Below, piece by piece: positions 25,220 to 35,011 of a stretch of 64,000 nt of DNA. The notes under the pieces are model-generated. The model saw only the letters and a list, made by a program, of their open reading frames with translations. It searched no databases and was not told where the DNA came from. Source of the stretch: an uncultured Lachnospiraceae bacterium (GTDB taxonomy: Bacteria > Bacillota > Clostridia > Lachnospirales > Lachnospiraceae). Each line of letters opens with the position of its first letter. Within the stretch, counting starts at the first letter, position 1. Where the stretch lies: contig CAJUEX010000005.1 of the NCBI GenBank assembly GCA_910585715.1, positions 1 through 64,000 of the forward strand, read 5' to 3'. Both the position numbers and the translations under genes were made by a program.

Positions 25220-26308
25220 TCATTGAATTTCTGAATTAACAGTAAGATGCAAAAAACGTTCCGGCATTCCTGTCTGAAAGCTCTTTCCAGACAGTTCCTC
25301 AAAAGGCGCCTCCATCATTGGAAATACAAGCCGGTAAGCATGAAGCAGCTGCTCCTTTACATGATATTCCGCCTTCATCCTATCATTCAGTCTTCTGTCC
25401 CCATATTTATAATCGCACAAAATCGGATGTCCGATAGAAGCAAGATGGGCACGAATCTGATGAGTCTTTCCCGTCACTAAATGAACCTCTGCCAGAGTGC
25501 AGGGCTGTCCTGTTTCTCTCCGCCCCCTTCCTTTTTCCGTCTCATTAATTGCCACATTTCCGGAAAACATAGAAAAAACCTTTAAAGGCTTTATATCGGT
25601 TATAATCTCCGAAGCCCCTTCTGCTTTTTTTTCAGTCAGCGCTGCCTTATTGGAAGCAGAATCTTTTTTCAAATATCCCTTTAAGGAAACCGGCTCTTTT
25701 AACCTGCCCTTTATGACGCATATATAATATTTTTCCAACTCTCTCGTTTTTAAAAGCTCATTCATTTTCTGAAGTCCTGCCAGGGTCTTGCCGCATATGA
25801 CCATGCCGGAGGTATTCCGGTCTAAACGATTACAGACAGAAGGCTTGAAGGTATGGAATTCCTCTGGTGCAATCTGCCTGCTTTGAAGCAAATAAGCTAA
25901 AAAATATTCATTTAAAGAAATATCCGCATCCTTTGCCTTTTGGGAAAGCATGTTCACCGGCTTGTTCCATAATAAAATATGCTTATCCTCATAAATGACA
26001 GACAACTCCTCAGGTATGCTTAATTGCAACAGCTCCTCTACTGCCTGCTTCCAGCCCGGTTTTCCATTTTCCACTGTTATAGCTTTTTTACCGGAAAATT
26101 TTTCATAGGTTTCCGGTGCCAGATACAGCCTTACCAGATCCCCTTCTGCCAGCTTTTCTTTTCCTTCTGCCTTTTTCCCGTTTAAGGTAATATTCTTTTT
26201 CCGAAGCATTTTGTAATAAAAGCCGGAAGGCGCATGATTTAACAGCTTTCCAAGATATTTGTCAAATCTCTGCTCGGCTTCATTTTTCCCAATCAACACT
26301 TCAATCAT
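25220..26308 (-). CDS. RluA-family pseudouridine synthase
   Basis: About 362 residues from ATG 26308, which has GGGAGG upstream; an upstream TTG is unlikely. An S4-like RNA-binding part (1-85; RFDKYLGKLLNHAPSGFYYK) precedes the catalytic domain with the essential Asp in NRLDRNTSGMVI. It converts uridines to pseudouridine in rRNA or tRNA; the exact site is not predictable. It carries an inserted charged segment near KKAEGASE and TEKGRGRRETGQ, common in this branch. Confidence 0.9.
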   Translation of the reverse strand: MIEVLIGKNEAEQRFDKYLGKLLNHAPSGFYYKMLRKKNITLNGKKAEGKEKLAEGDLVRLYLAPETYEKFSGKKAITVENGKPGWKQAVEELLQLSIPEELSVIYEDKHILLWNKPVNMLSQKAKDADISLNEYFLAYLLQSRQIAPEEFHTFKPSVCNRLDRNTSGMVICGKTLAGLQKMNELLKTRELEKYYICVIKGRLKEPVSLKGYLKKDSASNKAALTEKKAEGASEIITDIKPLKVFSMFSGNVAINETEKGRGRRETGQPCTLAEVHLVTGKTHQIRAHLASIGHPILCDYKYGDRRLNDRMKAEYHVKEQLLHAYRLVFPMMEAPFEELSGKSFQTGMPERFLHLTVNSEIQ

Positions 26309-26330
26309 AAACCGTTTTCCTCCCAAATAA

Positions 26331-26409
26331 TAACCGTTCAGCCATGCTATTCATAATTTGCCAGAATGTACAAAATAAACAAATAATTTATGGATTGGCT
26401 GAACTGTTA
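26331..26409. repeat. Small inverted repeat sharing tips with the long-hairpin family
   Basis: TAACCGTTCAGCCA (26331-26344) pairs with TGGCTGAACTGTTA (26396-26409), 13 of 14 positions. The tip TAAC-N-GTTCAGCC matches the arm tips of the copies at 1-70 and 52140-52359, but the core motif is absent. It may be a remnant or a minimal form. It lies between two minus-strand genes. Confidence 0.45.
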
Positions 26410-26419
26410 CCCCAAATGT

Positions 26420-26998
26420 CTACAAGGAAATCTGCTTAAGCACCTGCATGATTTCCTTATCCTGGCTGCCTTTTCCGCCTTCCAGCTCATTTAACTGCCT
26501 GATTCTGGCAAAATAAGGCTCTATTTGTGGGAAAATCTTTACATTTGCCTTATATCCGTTTTGGGACAATATCTGGGTAATATGCTTGTTTAGTTCATTT
26601 AAATCGACGCCCTTCTTTTGACAGATACCGCACACATTCCCGCCTTTTACAACAATGGAGGGCACCTCATAATTTACCTTATAGGTAGTAAATACGCTGT
26701 CATATCCATGTAAGACCTGCTCAAACTGCCCAAACTCTTTTGTAAGCTTTTCATAAAGCTCGCTGCTGCAGCCATGATATTTTAAATACATAATCATGCT
26801 TACTGCGCTTTTGCTGGAAGGAAGCATTCCAAGTACCGCAACGACCGTCAGCACGTTTGCCTTACTGCCTGTTACATTATAGCCTGCAAAAAACAGGGAA
26901 AATGCAACCGCAAACATCAAAATCGTCTTTAAAATCTCCCATGCTCTTTTCTGTTTGAAATAACCATAGCTTCCTTTTTGTAATCTTGATTGCATCAT
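26420..26998 (-). CDS. Two-span membrane protein of unknown function
   Basis: A 192-residue protein: basic N-terminus, two hydrophobic helices (about 22-40 and 48-70), then a soluble part of about 120 residues with a CGICQKKG motif and a predicted helical tail. The CxxC pair could bind a metal or form a disulfide. I recognise the type as a conserved Lachnospiraceae hypothetical but cannot name a function. Confidence 0.7.
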   Translation of the reverse strand: MMQSRLQKGSYGYFKQKRAWEILKTILMFAVAFSLFFAGYNVTGSKANVLTVVAVLGMLPSSKSAVSMIMYLKYHGCSSELYEKLTKEFGQFEQVLHGYDSVFTTYKVNYEVPSIVVKGGNVCGICQKKGVDLNELNKHITQILSQNGYKANVKIFPQIEPYFARIRQLNELEGGKGSQDKEIMQVLKQISL

Positions 26999-27088
26999 GT
27001 AAGTTCTTCTTTCTGTAAATTGATAAAATCTAATAACCGGAATCCGATTGTGAAATTCAACAGATATTTGTAAAACACACCTTCAGGC

Positions 27089-27856
27089 TTAATGGATACT
27101 TCTTAAAAGCTTCCCATAAATATCCAAAGTTATCCTTTGGGGGAAAAGTTTCCCAAGCCCGTGAAGGCATTTCATACTGATGCCATGGGTAATGACTTCT
27201 TTTTTTGCAAAGCTTTCCCGGATAGCCTGTGCTACCACCTTTTCCTTTTCTGCCATAAAAAACTTCTTTAATGCAAAAGGCGAGCCGGTCTCCTCAGCAA
27301 TGCTGAAAAACGGTGTATTTACCGGACCCGGACAAACAGCAGAAACCCATATGCCCCTGCTTCTTACCTCTCTTCTAAGGGCTCTGGAAAAGGACAGTAC
27401 ATAGGATTTGGTAGCCGCATATACGGCAAAGTTAGGCTGGGGTAAAAAAGCCGCAGAGGAAGCCATATTTATGATGTAGCTATTCTTTGTCATATAAGGC
27501 AGTACCTGATAGGTAACCTTCGTAAGCGCCGCACAGTTTAATGCTATCATGCCGATATTGTCCTCTTCCAAAATGTTTAAGAAGGGACCGGTTTTTCCGT
27601 AGCCTGCGCAATTGACCAGTATTTTCACCTGTGGCTTTTTCTGTTTTAGTTCTTTTTCCAAAAGGGTATCGTCTTTACATAAATCCATTGGAATATAATT
27701 CAGCTTTGCCTTTGTAGCTCCTTCCAGCTCTTTCATGGCATCTTCCCGTCTTGCAATCAGCCAGAACTCATCCAGCCCTAGGCATTTTTTATCTAATTGT
27801 CTTACAAATTCCTGCCCCATGCCAGATGAAGCGCCTGTAATAATTGCGATTTTCAT
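27089..27856 (-). CDS. Short-chain dehydrogenase/reductase
   Basis: About 255 residues from ATG 27856, which has GGAAGG 7 nt upstream. Rossmann motif TGASSGMGQE, the NCAGYG strand, catalytic Ser in NMASSAAF and the YAATK motif are all present, so the enzyme should be active with NADP(H) or NAD(H). The branch resembles YqjQ/DltE-like oxidoreductases; substrate unknown. The C-terminus may touch the membrane (HGLGKLFPQRITLDIYGK). Confidence 0.88.
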   Translation of the reverse strand: MKIAIITGASSGMGQEFVRQLDKKCLGLDEFWLIARREDAMKELEGATKAKLNYIPMDLCKDDTLLEKELKQKKPQVKILVNCAGYGKTGPFLNILEEDNIGMIALNCAALTKVTYQVLPYMTKNSYIINMASSAAFLPQPNFAVYAATKSYVLSFSRALRREVRSRGIWVSAVCPGPVNTPFFSIAEETGSPFALKKFFMAEKEKVVAQAIRESFAKKEVITHGISMKCLHGLGKLFPQRITLDIYGKLLRSIH

Positions 27857-27960
27857 AGATAGACCTTCCTTTTCTGTTTCCATTTTTTATATAATAAGTT
27901 ATTTAGCTTTCTGTTTCAAAATAATTTTGCTGCTACTGCCGTTATCTTTACTTGTGCAAT

Positions 27961-28305
27961 TTAGCAACCAGCCTTTTTCTCTTTTAACAAAGTCCATTGG
28001 TTTCTTGTAACTGCATAAACAACTGTCACTTCGCCCTCATCATCCGCAATTTCATCAGCCTTACGTTTTTCATTTGCCATCACAGTAACGGAAGAAGCAG
28101 TGTTTTTTTCTTTCATATAAGAACACAAAATGTTAAAGGGTGTATTTTCAAATGCCCAGTCCCTGCATTTTTGCACTGCTTCTATCTCATACTCTTTTCT
28201 TCGGAATCTCTTACTAATATGATAACTCACTTCCGGTTTTATACTTCCATGAATATTTTGCATAGTAATACCGCAGTCACCACTCATTTCCCCCGTTTCT
28301 TTCAA
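27961..28305 (-). pseudogene. GNAT acetyltransferase, 5'-truncated remnant
   Basis: The frame reads like the second half of a RimJ/RimL-type GNAT enzyme: EVSYHISKRFRRKEYEIEAV, RDWAFENTPFNILCSYM and a tail ending near YAVTRNQW. The usual N-terminal half is missing; upstream the same frame continues (ERAGFWIWTVALKETGE) but meets a TAG near 28355. The acetyl-CoA loop is degenerate (FRRKEYE in place of a GKG-type loop). Most likely non-functional. Confidence 0.6.
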
Positions 28306-28561
28306 AGCAACAGTCCAAATCCAAAAACCTGCTCTCTCCCATTTACAAAAGATTTCCTACAGTACATTTATCTGGGATATGCAAATTCCATGCAAAGCGA
28401 ATAAATAATATTGTACGCTTCCTTTGAAATAAATTTGTTGTTTTTCGCATTCCTGCACAAATCCGAAAGCTCTTGGCAATCTCCCCTTTCCCTGCCAATT
28501 TTTTCTATGGCAGCTCCTGCGTCCTCTTAACCAAACTCCCTCCCTTTTCCCCGGCTATCCT

Positions 28562-30508
28562 TTACTTCTTCTTATGCACATTCCGAATCGTCCGTTTCTT
28601 CCGCTTCCCCTTTTCCTTTTTCTCTACACTTGTATTTGCATTCATACCTGTCTTTGTCCTTTTCCCGTTCCCTTCCCCTGACACCTGCCCGTTTCTCTTC
28701 CCATCTCCAAACCCTTTCCTTGGCCTGATTAAGCATTTCTTATCAAATCCAATCAAATCTTCCCGCCCTGCCTTTTTAAGGGCTTCCAAAACCAACTCAT
28801 AATTGTTTGGATTACGGTATTGAATCAGGGCGCGCTGCAATGCCTTTTCATGAGGATTCTTCACCACATACACAGGATTTAAGGTCCCGGGATCCACCCC
28901 GGTATAATACATGACTGTGGATATGGTGGAAGGCGTTGGATAGAAATCCTGTACCTGCTCCGGCATATAGCCCAAATCCCTTAAATATTCCGCAAGAGCC
29001 ACCGCCTCCTTTAAGGTGGAACCCGGATGGGAGGACATCAAGTAGGGAACTACGAACTGGTTTTTCCCCATCTGCTTATTGAGCCGCCTGTATTTTTCCA
29101 AAAAGGCTTCGTAAACTGCATTTTCCGGTTTGCCCATTTTGGAAAGGACCGCATCGCAAATATGCTCCGGCGCCACTTTTAACTGACCGCTTATATGGTG
29201 CTCCACCAGCTCTTTAAAAAAGGTATCGTCCTTGTCCGCCATCATATAATCAAAACGAATGCCGGAACGGACAAATACTTTTTTGATTCCGGGAAGCTTA
29301 CGGAGCTTCCTTAACAGCGATAAGTAATCCTTGTGGTCCACGTACAGGTTCTGACAGGGCTTTGGAAACAGGCACTGTCTGTTTTTACATACCCCTTTTG
29401 TCAGCTGCTTTTCACAGGAAGGATGACGGAAATTGGCGGTAGGGCCCCCCACGTCATGAATGTAGCCTTTAAAATCCTTGTCCTGAATAATCAGCTTTGC
29501 TTCCTCTATGATGGATTCATGGCTTCTTACCTGAACCGTCCTGCCCTGATGGAAAGTAAGGGCGCAGAAGCTGCAGCCTCCAAAGCAGCCCCGGTTGCTG
29601 ATTAGGGAGAATTTAATTTCATCAATGGCAGGCACGCCTCCGGCGCTTTCATAGGAGGGGTGATAGGTCCGCATATAGGGCAGGCTGTATATGCGGTCCA
29701 TTTCCTCCATGGTAAGAGGCTCGCTGGGGGTATTTTGCACCACATAGGTGCCGTTTGGATATGCTTCCACTAAAATCTTTCCGGTGAAAGGGTCTGTATT
29801 GTCATATTGTATCTGAAAGCTCCTGGCATATTCTACGGAATCCTTTTTCATTGCCTCATAGGACGGCAGGGTCAGATAATCGTAAAGGTGGTCCAAGGCT
29901 TTTGTTTTATAGACCGTTCCCTTTATAAAAGTAATGTCCGATACCGCAATTCCGCTGTTTAGGGCATCCGCAATTTCTATAATGGATGTTTCCCCCATTC
30001 CGTAGGAAATCAGGTCGGCTCCGCTGTCCAGCAAAATAGAACGCTTCAGGGAATCCGACCAATAATCATAATGGGCAAGCCGGCGGAGGCTGGCTTCAAT
30101 GCCGCCGATGATAATGGGAGTGGTCTTAAAGGTACGCCTGATTAAGTTTCCATAGACCACAGTTGCATGGTCCGGCCTCTTGTAAGGCTCCCCTCCCGGG
30201 GTGTAGGCATCCTTTGGCCGGTGCTTTTTGGAAACAAAATAGTGATTCACCATGGAATCCATGTTTCCGGCACTGATTAGGAACGCAAGCCTTGGCTTAC
30301 CCAAAACGGCAATGCTCCTATCATCCTTCCAGTCAGGCTGGGAAATGATTCCTACCGTATAGCCATGGGCTTCCAGCAAACGGCTGATAATGGCATGACC
30401 AAAAGAGGGATGGTCCACATAGGCATCCCCGATAATATAGACGAAATCCAATTGTTTTATGTTTTTTTCTTCCAGCTCCTTTGGAGAAATGGGTAAAAAG
30501 CCGCTCAT
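28562..30508 (-). CDS. YgiQ-family radical SAM protein
   Basis: A 648-residue protein. The N-terminal part (VDHPSFGHAIISRLLE, GNMDSMVNHY) and the radical SAM cluster SNRGCFGGCSFCALTFHQGR (CxxxCxxC) are typical of YgiQ. The C-terminal 50 residues are a low-complexity Lys/Gly/Asn tail. Substrate unknown. It overlaps the downstream pseudouridine synthase start by 4 nt in the order rsuA-like gene then ygiQ. Confidence 0.93.
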   Translation of the reverse strand: MSGFLPISPKELEEKNIKQLDFVYIIGDAYVDHPSFGHAIISRLLEAHGYTVGIISQPDWKDDRSIAVLGKPRLAFLISAGNMDSMVNHYFVSKKHRPKDAYTPGGEPYKRPDHATVVYGNLIRRTFKTTPIIIGGIEASLRRLAHYDYWSDSLKRSILLDSGADLISYGMGETSIIEIADALNSGIAVSDITFIKGTVYKTKALDHLYDYLTLPSYEAMKKDSVEYARSFQIQYDNTDPFTGKILVEAYPNGTYVVQNTPSEPLTMEEMDRIYSLPYMRTYHPSYESAGGVPAIDEIKFSLISNRGCFGGCSFCALTFHQGRTVQVRSHESIIEEAKLIIQDKDFKGYIHDVGGPTANFRHPSCEKQLTKGVCKNRQCLFPKPCQNLYVDHKDYLSLLRKLRKLPGIKKVFVRSGIRFDYMMADKDDTFFKELVEHHISGQLKVAPEHICDAVLSKMGKPENAVYEAFLEKYRRLNKQMGKNQFVVPYLMSSHPGSTLKEAVALAEYLRDLGYMPEQVQDFYPTPSTISTVMYYTGVDPGTLNPVYVVKNPHEKALQRALIQYRNPNNYELVLEALKKAGREDLIGFDKKCLIRPRKGFGDGKRNGQVSGEGNGKRTKTGMNANTSVEKKEKGKRKKRTIRNVHKKK

Positions 30509-31242
30509 TTATATTCCTCAACTACATTTTTCTTATTATACAAAGTGTGTAACTCTGTTTCCGTCAGCTCCCGGTATTCACCCGGAACAAGCTTCTCATC
30601 CAATGAAACCTGTCCAATGGAAAGCCTTTTTAAATAAACCACATGACAATCTACAGCCTGAAGCATTCTTTTCACCTGATGAAAACGCCCTTCCGTAATG
30701 GTAAGGCAGCCTTTTACAAGCTGCTTATCCTGTTGGATTTCAGATAGCTTTGCAGGCAGGGTAAGGGGCTCGTCTCCAGCTATTTCGATTCCCGATTCCA
30801 GCCTTTGGATTTCTTCCGTATTCAGGCTGCCTTCTGCCTCAAAATAATAGGTTTTTTCCACATGCTTTTTAGGACTCATAAGCCTGTGGGAAAAGTCTCC
30901 GTCCGTGGTTAAAAATAACAGTCCTTCCGTATCCTTATCCAGCCGCCCAACCGGAAAAAGCCCTTTTTGAAGGTCAGGCGCAAATAACTGAAGCACCGTT
31001 TGGCTTACGTTATCCTTTGTGGCGCAGACAACGCCCTTTGGCTTATGGAGCATATAATAGCGGTTCTTTTTATAAAGAACCGTCTTATTCTGAAAGGAAA
31101 TCTTATCCTTCATTTCATCAATATGAACAGAACCATCCGTTGCCACACTGCCATTTACTGTTACAAGTCCTTTTTTTATGTAAACCTTTATCTGGCTTCT
31201 TGTACCATTTCCGGTTTCTGTCAGAAATTTATCCAGTCTCAT
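30505..31242 (-). CDS. RsuA/RluB-family pseudouridine synthase
   Basis: About 245 residues from ATG 31242 (AAAGGA upstream). S4 domain at the start (MRLDKFLTETGNGTRSQIK), catalytic motif GRLDKDTEGLLFLTTDG, and FHQVKRMLQAV near the end. Acts on 16S or 23S rRNA; the exact uridine is uncertain. The promoter is shared or overlapping with the divergent YlbJ-like gene: the 70-nt gap contains TATAAGTATAC-type sequence. Confidence 0.9.
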   Translation of the reverse strand: MRLDKFLTETGNGTRSQIKVYIKKGLVTVNGSVATDGSVHIDEMKDKISFQNKTVLYKKNRYYMLHKPKGVVCATKDNVSQTVLQLFAPDLQKGLFPVGRLDKDTEGLLFLTTDGDFSHRLMSPKKHVEKTYYFEAEGSLNTEEIQRLESGIEIAGDEPLTLPAKLSEIQQDKQLVKGCLTITEGRFHQVKRMLQAVDCHVVYLKRLSIGQVSLDEKLVPGEYRELTETELHTLYNKKNVVEEYK

Positions 31243-31312
31243 TTCATAATTCCTTTGAAAACAAAATACTATATAAGTATACACTATTTTTGTGGAAATA
31301 GGGATTTTATTT

Positions 31313-32269
31313 ATGAAAACTTTATTAAAAAAAGCCGTCCTTACATGTATCCTTGCCTTTCTTATGGTATTTATCTTAATTCATGGGAAAACTGCAAAAG
31401 AATTTGCCACCTTAGGGCTTATGACCTGGTATGAGCATATGATACCCACTCTCCTGCCCTTTATGATTTTTTCTGGAATCTTAATCCGGCTGGATCTGGT
31501 GAAATTGTTCATGAAGCCTTTTTCTGTATTTTTGCGGCCATTGTTCCGTTTAAACAGCTATGGGATTTATGTAATCGTCATGGGATTTTTATGCGGCTTC
31601 CCCATTGGGGCGAAAAACTGTGCGGACTTATACCAAAAAGGAAAGCTCACAAAAGATGAGGCCGAATATCTGCTGGCATTTACCAACAATATCGGCCCTA
31701 CTTATTTTTATACGTTTGTGCTGGCTAATATTTATAGAACAGATAAGCCCGTCCTTTCCAGCTTTTTTATGTTCGGAATCCCTTTGCTTTACGGCATTGT
31801 ATTAAGATATACTCTGTATCGGGATAAAATTCCTTTTTGGGTTCAGGAAGCGCCCCAGAAGCTTTCCTTTTCAGGAAAAAAGGCAGCGTTTTCTCTGTTT
31901 GATGCTATTGATGATTCCATTACCGCCTCCTTAATACAAATTGCAATGCTGGGAGGCTATATGGTTTTGTTTAATTTAATTGTGTTAATTCCGTTTACAC
32001 TTTTAAATGGAAATCCGGCTTTTTATGGTATATTACATAGTATTCTGGAAATTTCCGGCGGCTTTTCCATTATCAAGCATCAGGAAATGAGCGGGCTTCT
32101 TAAAGGGATTCTGGTACATGGAGTGCTTGCCTTTAATGGACTTTGCTGTTTTGCGCAGACTATGAATATAATTCAGGATACGGATTTATCAGGGAGAAAA
32201 TATTTTGGGCATAAAGTAGTGTTGTGCGGGGTTACTGTTTTTTGCGTATGGATCTTTTTGAGAGGGTGA
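31313..32269 (+). CDS. YlbJ-like membrane protein (nucleoside-recognition domain)
   Basis: About 318 residues, almost wholly hydrophobic with 7-8 helices. The Gate/nucleoside-recognition block GFLCGFPIGAKNCADLYQKG with LLAFTNNIGPTYF is diagnostic of the SpoIIIAE/YlbJ-type group; YlbJ is needed for normal sporulation in Bacillus. Start ATG 31313 has AGGG upstream; a GTG at 31292 would add seven residues. Confidence 0.8.
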   Translation: MKTLLKKAVLTCILAFLMVFILIHGKTAKEFATLGLMTWYEHMIPTLLPFMIFSGILIRLDLVKLFMKPFSVFLRPLFRLNSYGIYVIVMGFLCGFPIGAKNCADLYQKGKLTKDEAEYLLAFTNNIGPTYFYTFVLANIYRTDKPVLSSFFMFGIPLLYGIVLRYTLYRDKIPFWVQEAPQKLSFSGKKAAFSLFDAIDDSITASLIQIAMLGGYMVLFNLIVLIPFTLLNGNPAFYGILHSILEISGGFSIIKHQEMSGLLKGILVHGVLAFNGLCCFAQTMNIIQDTDLSGRKYFGHKVVLCGVTVFCVWIFLRG

Positions 32270-32370
32270 TTTCCTGCTTGATTTTATATAATTTTTTTAT
32301 TGCTGACCGGCTCACATCACCCGGCAGGGTTATTTCGTACTATTACAGAAAAACTTATCCTGATTTCTCC

Positions 32371-32991
32371 TTAATATTTTAATTTTCCAATCCATTTATC
32401 CACTGCTTTTTGTGAGGGGACATCATAAAAATTCCGTCCCTTCAGCCATTTTGTCTTAGCGGATATCTTTGCTTTTGTTTTCAAATGCCTTGCACTGCTT
32501 CCAAGGCCGCTGCTGATAGATGTAGAAAAAGGCACAACGGTTTTTCCTTTCAGGCTTACATTTTCTACCAGTGTATAAACAATATGCGGCGCTTCGCCCC
32601 ACCAGATGGGATAACCGATGTAAACTACATCTGCCTTCTTCACTGCTTTTTTGATAGCCTTTAAGTTGGAAATCCTTGGGCGCATCCGACTTTTTGCAGG
32701 TGAAGGGGCTGATTCATGTTCTTTTGTGACACGGCTGTTATCATCGCCATAATCCAAATCCTCATCGGTATAGGGCTCCTTTGCCTTGATTTCTATTACC
32801 TTTCCCCCGGTTGCCTTTCCAATCTTTTTTGCAGCAGCCCTTGTAGTGCCCGTTGCTGAAAAATAAAGCACTACAACTTTTTTCTTCTTTGCCTCTGCCT
32901 GAATGCTTCCTATATTTGTAAGGGATATTGCCATAACAAACATAAGAATAACGGATACTGCCCGTAACATATTTTTTCTGCATTTCTTCAT
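32371..32991 (-). CDS. Secreted flavodoxin-like protein
   Basis: A 206-residue protein with a signal peptide (KKCRKNMLRAV, hydrophobic core, IQAEA) followed by a long-chain flavodoxin-type domain: VVVLYFSATGTTRAAA is the FMN phosphate loop, ADVVYIGYPIWWGEAPH is the aromatic FMN-stacking region, VVPFSTSISSGLGSS follows. An exported flavodoxin is odd because most act in the cytoplasm; a role in extracellular flavin or quinone reduction is possible. Confidence 0.88.
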   Translation of the reverse strand: MKKCRKNMLRAVSVILMFVMAISLTNIGSIQAEAKKKKVVVLYFSATGTTRAAAKKIGKATGGKVIEIKAKEPYTDEDLDYGDDNSRVTKEHESAPSPAKSRMRPRISNLKAIKKAVKKADVVYIGYPIWWGEAPHIVYTLVENVSLKGKTVVPFSTSISSGLGSSARHLKTKAKISAKTKWLKGRNFYDVPSQKAVDKWIGKLKY

Positions 32992-33108
32992 AAATTTACA
33001 CCATTTCCTTTCTTTTTGTATATTTGCCGTTTCTCTATGCTTCCCGCTCTTTTATGTTTCATGTTCATCCACGTTTAACACTCTTTCATGTTTGCCATTT
33101 TCCATGCT

Positions 33109-33543
33109 TTACAGTCCAAGACCTTCCACCCATTCCTGAACGGTCTCTTCCGAAACACCGGAAGGAAATCTCTCTCCTTCTAACCAGTTTCCGGTTCCTG
33201 CCATTTCTTCTAACAAGTTTCCGCTGTCACCCAATCCGGAACTGGCGGAAGTGCAGAAAGGCACAACCGTTTTTCCGGTTTCATTTTCGGCTGCTTCTGC
33301 AGCAGAATCCGGCTGGGCAACAGTTTCCTCTGCTTCTGTGGCAGAATCCTTCTGAGCGTCACTATCTGTTGCCTCTAATTCTGTCCCTGTTTCAGAAGCT
33401 TCTGATTCCAAAAGGGCTGCATCAGCTTGCTGTTCCGACGATCCTGAATCACTACCCCGGTCTTGTTGATTGCTGCCGCAGCCAACAAGACCGGATATGA
33501 GTATCAGACACATAAATAATGTTACTATTTTTTTGCTTTTCAT
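33109..33543 (-). pseudogene. Lipoprotein-flavodoxin with its core deleted
   Basis: A 144-residue frame that joins a lipoprotein signal (LISGLVGCG) and an acidic Ser/Ala/Glu linker (about 25-88) directly to the last 55 residues of a flavodoxin (KTVVPFCTSASSGLGDSGN to the end). That tail aligns with the end of the neighbouring secreted flavodoxin (KTVVPFSTSISSGLGSS), but the FMN phosphate loop and stacking region are missing. An in-frame deletion of roughly 100 codons explains it. It may still be made as a short lipoprotein. Confidence 0.65.
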
Positions 33544-33622
33544 ATTGTTATCTCCTCTCTTTTTTGACCTTCAGACAATTACACAGTAAACTTATAGCTG
33601 AAGGATATTTTTCAATTGCCTG

Positions 33623-34780
33623 TTAAAGACATTCTTTCAAAATCTCATAAATTTCCTGATGAGTAAGCGCTTTACAGCAGCCTGCCGTAATATTGGCAGA
33701 ATCGGCAATTGCCTTAAAATCCGTTTTTTCATCAATTCCCATTTGCGTAAAGGAAGTGGGAAGCCCCGTTTCCTTTATAAAGTCCGCAAGGGCCTCCACT
33801 CCTGCAAGGGCAGTTTCTTCTTCTGTTCCTTTATCATCAATGCCCCATACATTTTTTGCAAATCTTGCAAATCGCTTTGCACCCTCTTTGTAAATATGAC
33901 GGTACAATACCGGATGGATTACTGCAAGTCCCTGACCGTGGTTACAGTCTGTATATGCACCAAGCTGATGCTCTATCTGATGTGCCTGAAAATCGGTAAT
34001 TTTTCCTATTTTCAGAATGCCGTTTTCCGCCATTGCCGATGCCCACATCAGCTCGCTTCTTGCGTTATAATCCCGGTGGTTTTCCAGTAAGATGCGAATA
34101 TTTGAAATAACGCTTTTCATTACTGCTTCATTGATATCGTCAGAAAGGTTATTTTGTTCCGGTTTTCCGAAATAGGTTTCCATTGCGTGGCTCAGCGTAT
34201 CAAATGCACCGGAAATCACCTGCCTAAACGGTACTGTCATTGTATAGGCAGGGTCAAGGAAAACAAATGCTGCCTGGGCACCGAAAAGCGCCCCTTTAAT
34301 TTTTTTCTCCTGGTGAGTAATGACTGCTCCTGCATTCATTTCAGAGCCCGTTCCCGAAGCAGTCACAATCGCTCCCATAGGAACAAAATCCGTTGGATAT
34401 GTTTTCTTTTGGTTTTCTATATCCCAAATATCTTCATCCAGCTTCGCCTGTGCTGAAACGATTTTACAGCAGTCCATAACAGAGCCTCCCCCCACTGCAA
34501 GGATAAAATCCACATTATTTTCCTTTACAAGCCTTGCCCCTTCCTGCACCTTTGCATAAGTAGGGTTTGACATGATTCCTGAAAAGTCCACAATATGCTT
34601 TCCTGACTCTTTCAATATATCTGCCACTTCCTCATAAATCCCGTTCTTTTTTACGGAACCGCCGCCGTAAGCAAGCATTACTGTACTGCCATAATGCTTT
34701 AAAAGACTTGACAGATATTCCTTTACGCCACCTTTTCCGAAATAAACCTTTGTAGGATTTTCAAATATAAAATTGTTCAT
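33623..34780 (-). CDS. Iron-containing alcohol dehydrogenase, BDH/YqhD type
   Basis: About 385 residues from ATG 34780 with AAGGAGG upstream. Group III alcohol dehydrogenase: YFGKGG near the start, nucleotide loop GGGSVMDCCK, and iron ligands in SHAMETYFGK, AHQIEHQLGAYTDCNHGQG. It probably reduces aldehydes such as butyraldehyde with NAD(P)H during fermentation. Confidence 0.93.
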   Translation of the reverse strand: MNNFIFENPTKVYFGKGGVKEYLSSLLKHYGSTVMLAYGGGSVKKNGIYEEVADILKESGKHIVDFSGIMSNPTYAKVQEGARLVKENNVDFILAVGGGSVMDCCKIVSAQAKLDEDIWDIENQKKTYPTDFVPMGAIVTASGTGSEMNAGAVITHQEKKIKGALFGAQAAFVFLDPAYTMTVPFRQVISGAFDTLSHAMETYFGKPEQNNLSDDINEAVMKSVISNIRILLENHRDYNARSELMWASAMAENGILKIGKITDFQAHQIEHQLGAYTDCNHGQGLAVIHPVLYRHIYKEGAKRFARFAKNVWGIDDKGTEEETALAGVEALADFIKETGLPTSFTQMGIDEKTDFKAIADSANITAGCCKALTHQEIYEILKECL

Positions 34781-34961
34781 CACATCCTCCTTATATAAAA
34801 ATTTAAATATGAATGCTTCATTGGAAACATACATCGTGATTTATAGTATCAGTATAAATAAGGCGGAGCTTTTGCGGAAGTCTCTGTTTGTTCACCAGTT
34901 TATACTAAAAGGTAATAACTGCATTGCCTGTTGCACCTCATATGCTTTCAAAAATAGTCTC

Positions 34962-34991
34962 TTGACAAATTCGACAGCTTTATGCTAATAT
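34962..34991 (+). promoter_or_regulatory. Promoter of the MATE-kinase fusion gene
   Basis: TTGACA (34962-34967), an 18-nt spacer and TAATAT (34986-34991). The leader to the start codon is about 130 nt and holds an intrinsic terminator. The 346-nt gap 34781-35126 between the divergent dehydrogenase and MATE genes contains nothing else I can support. Confidence 0.7.
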
Positions 34992-35011
34992 GCAAAAGTC
35001 GAACAGCTCAA

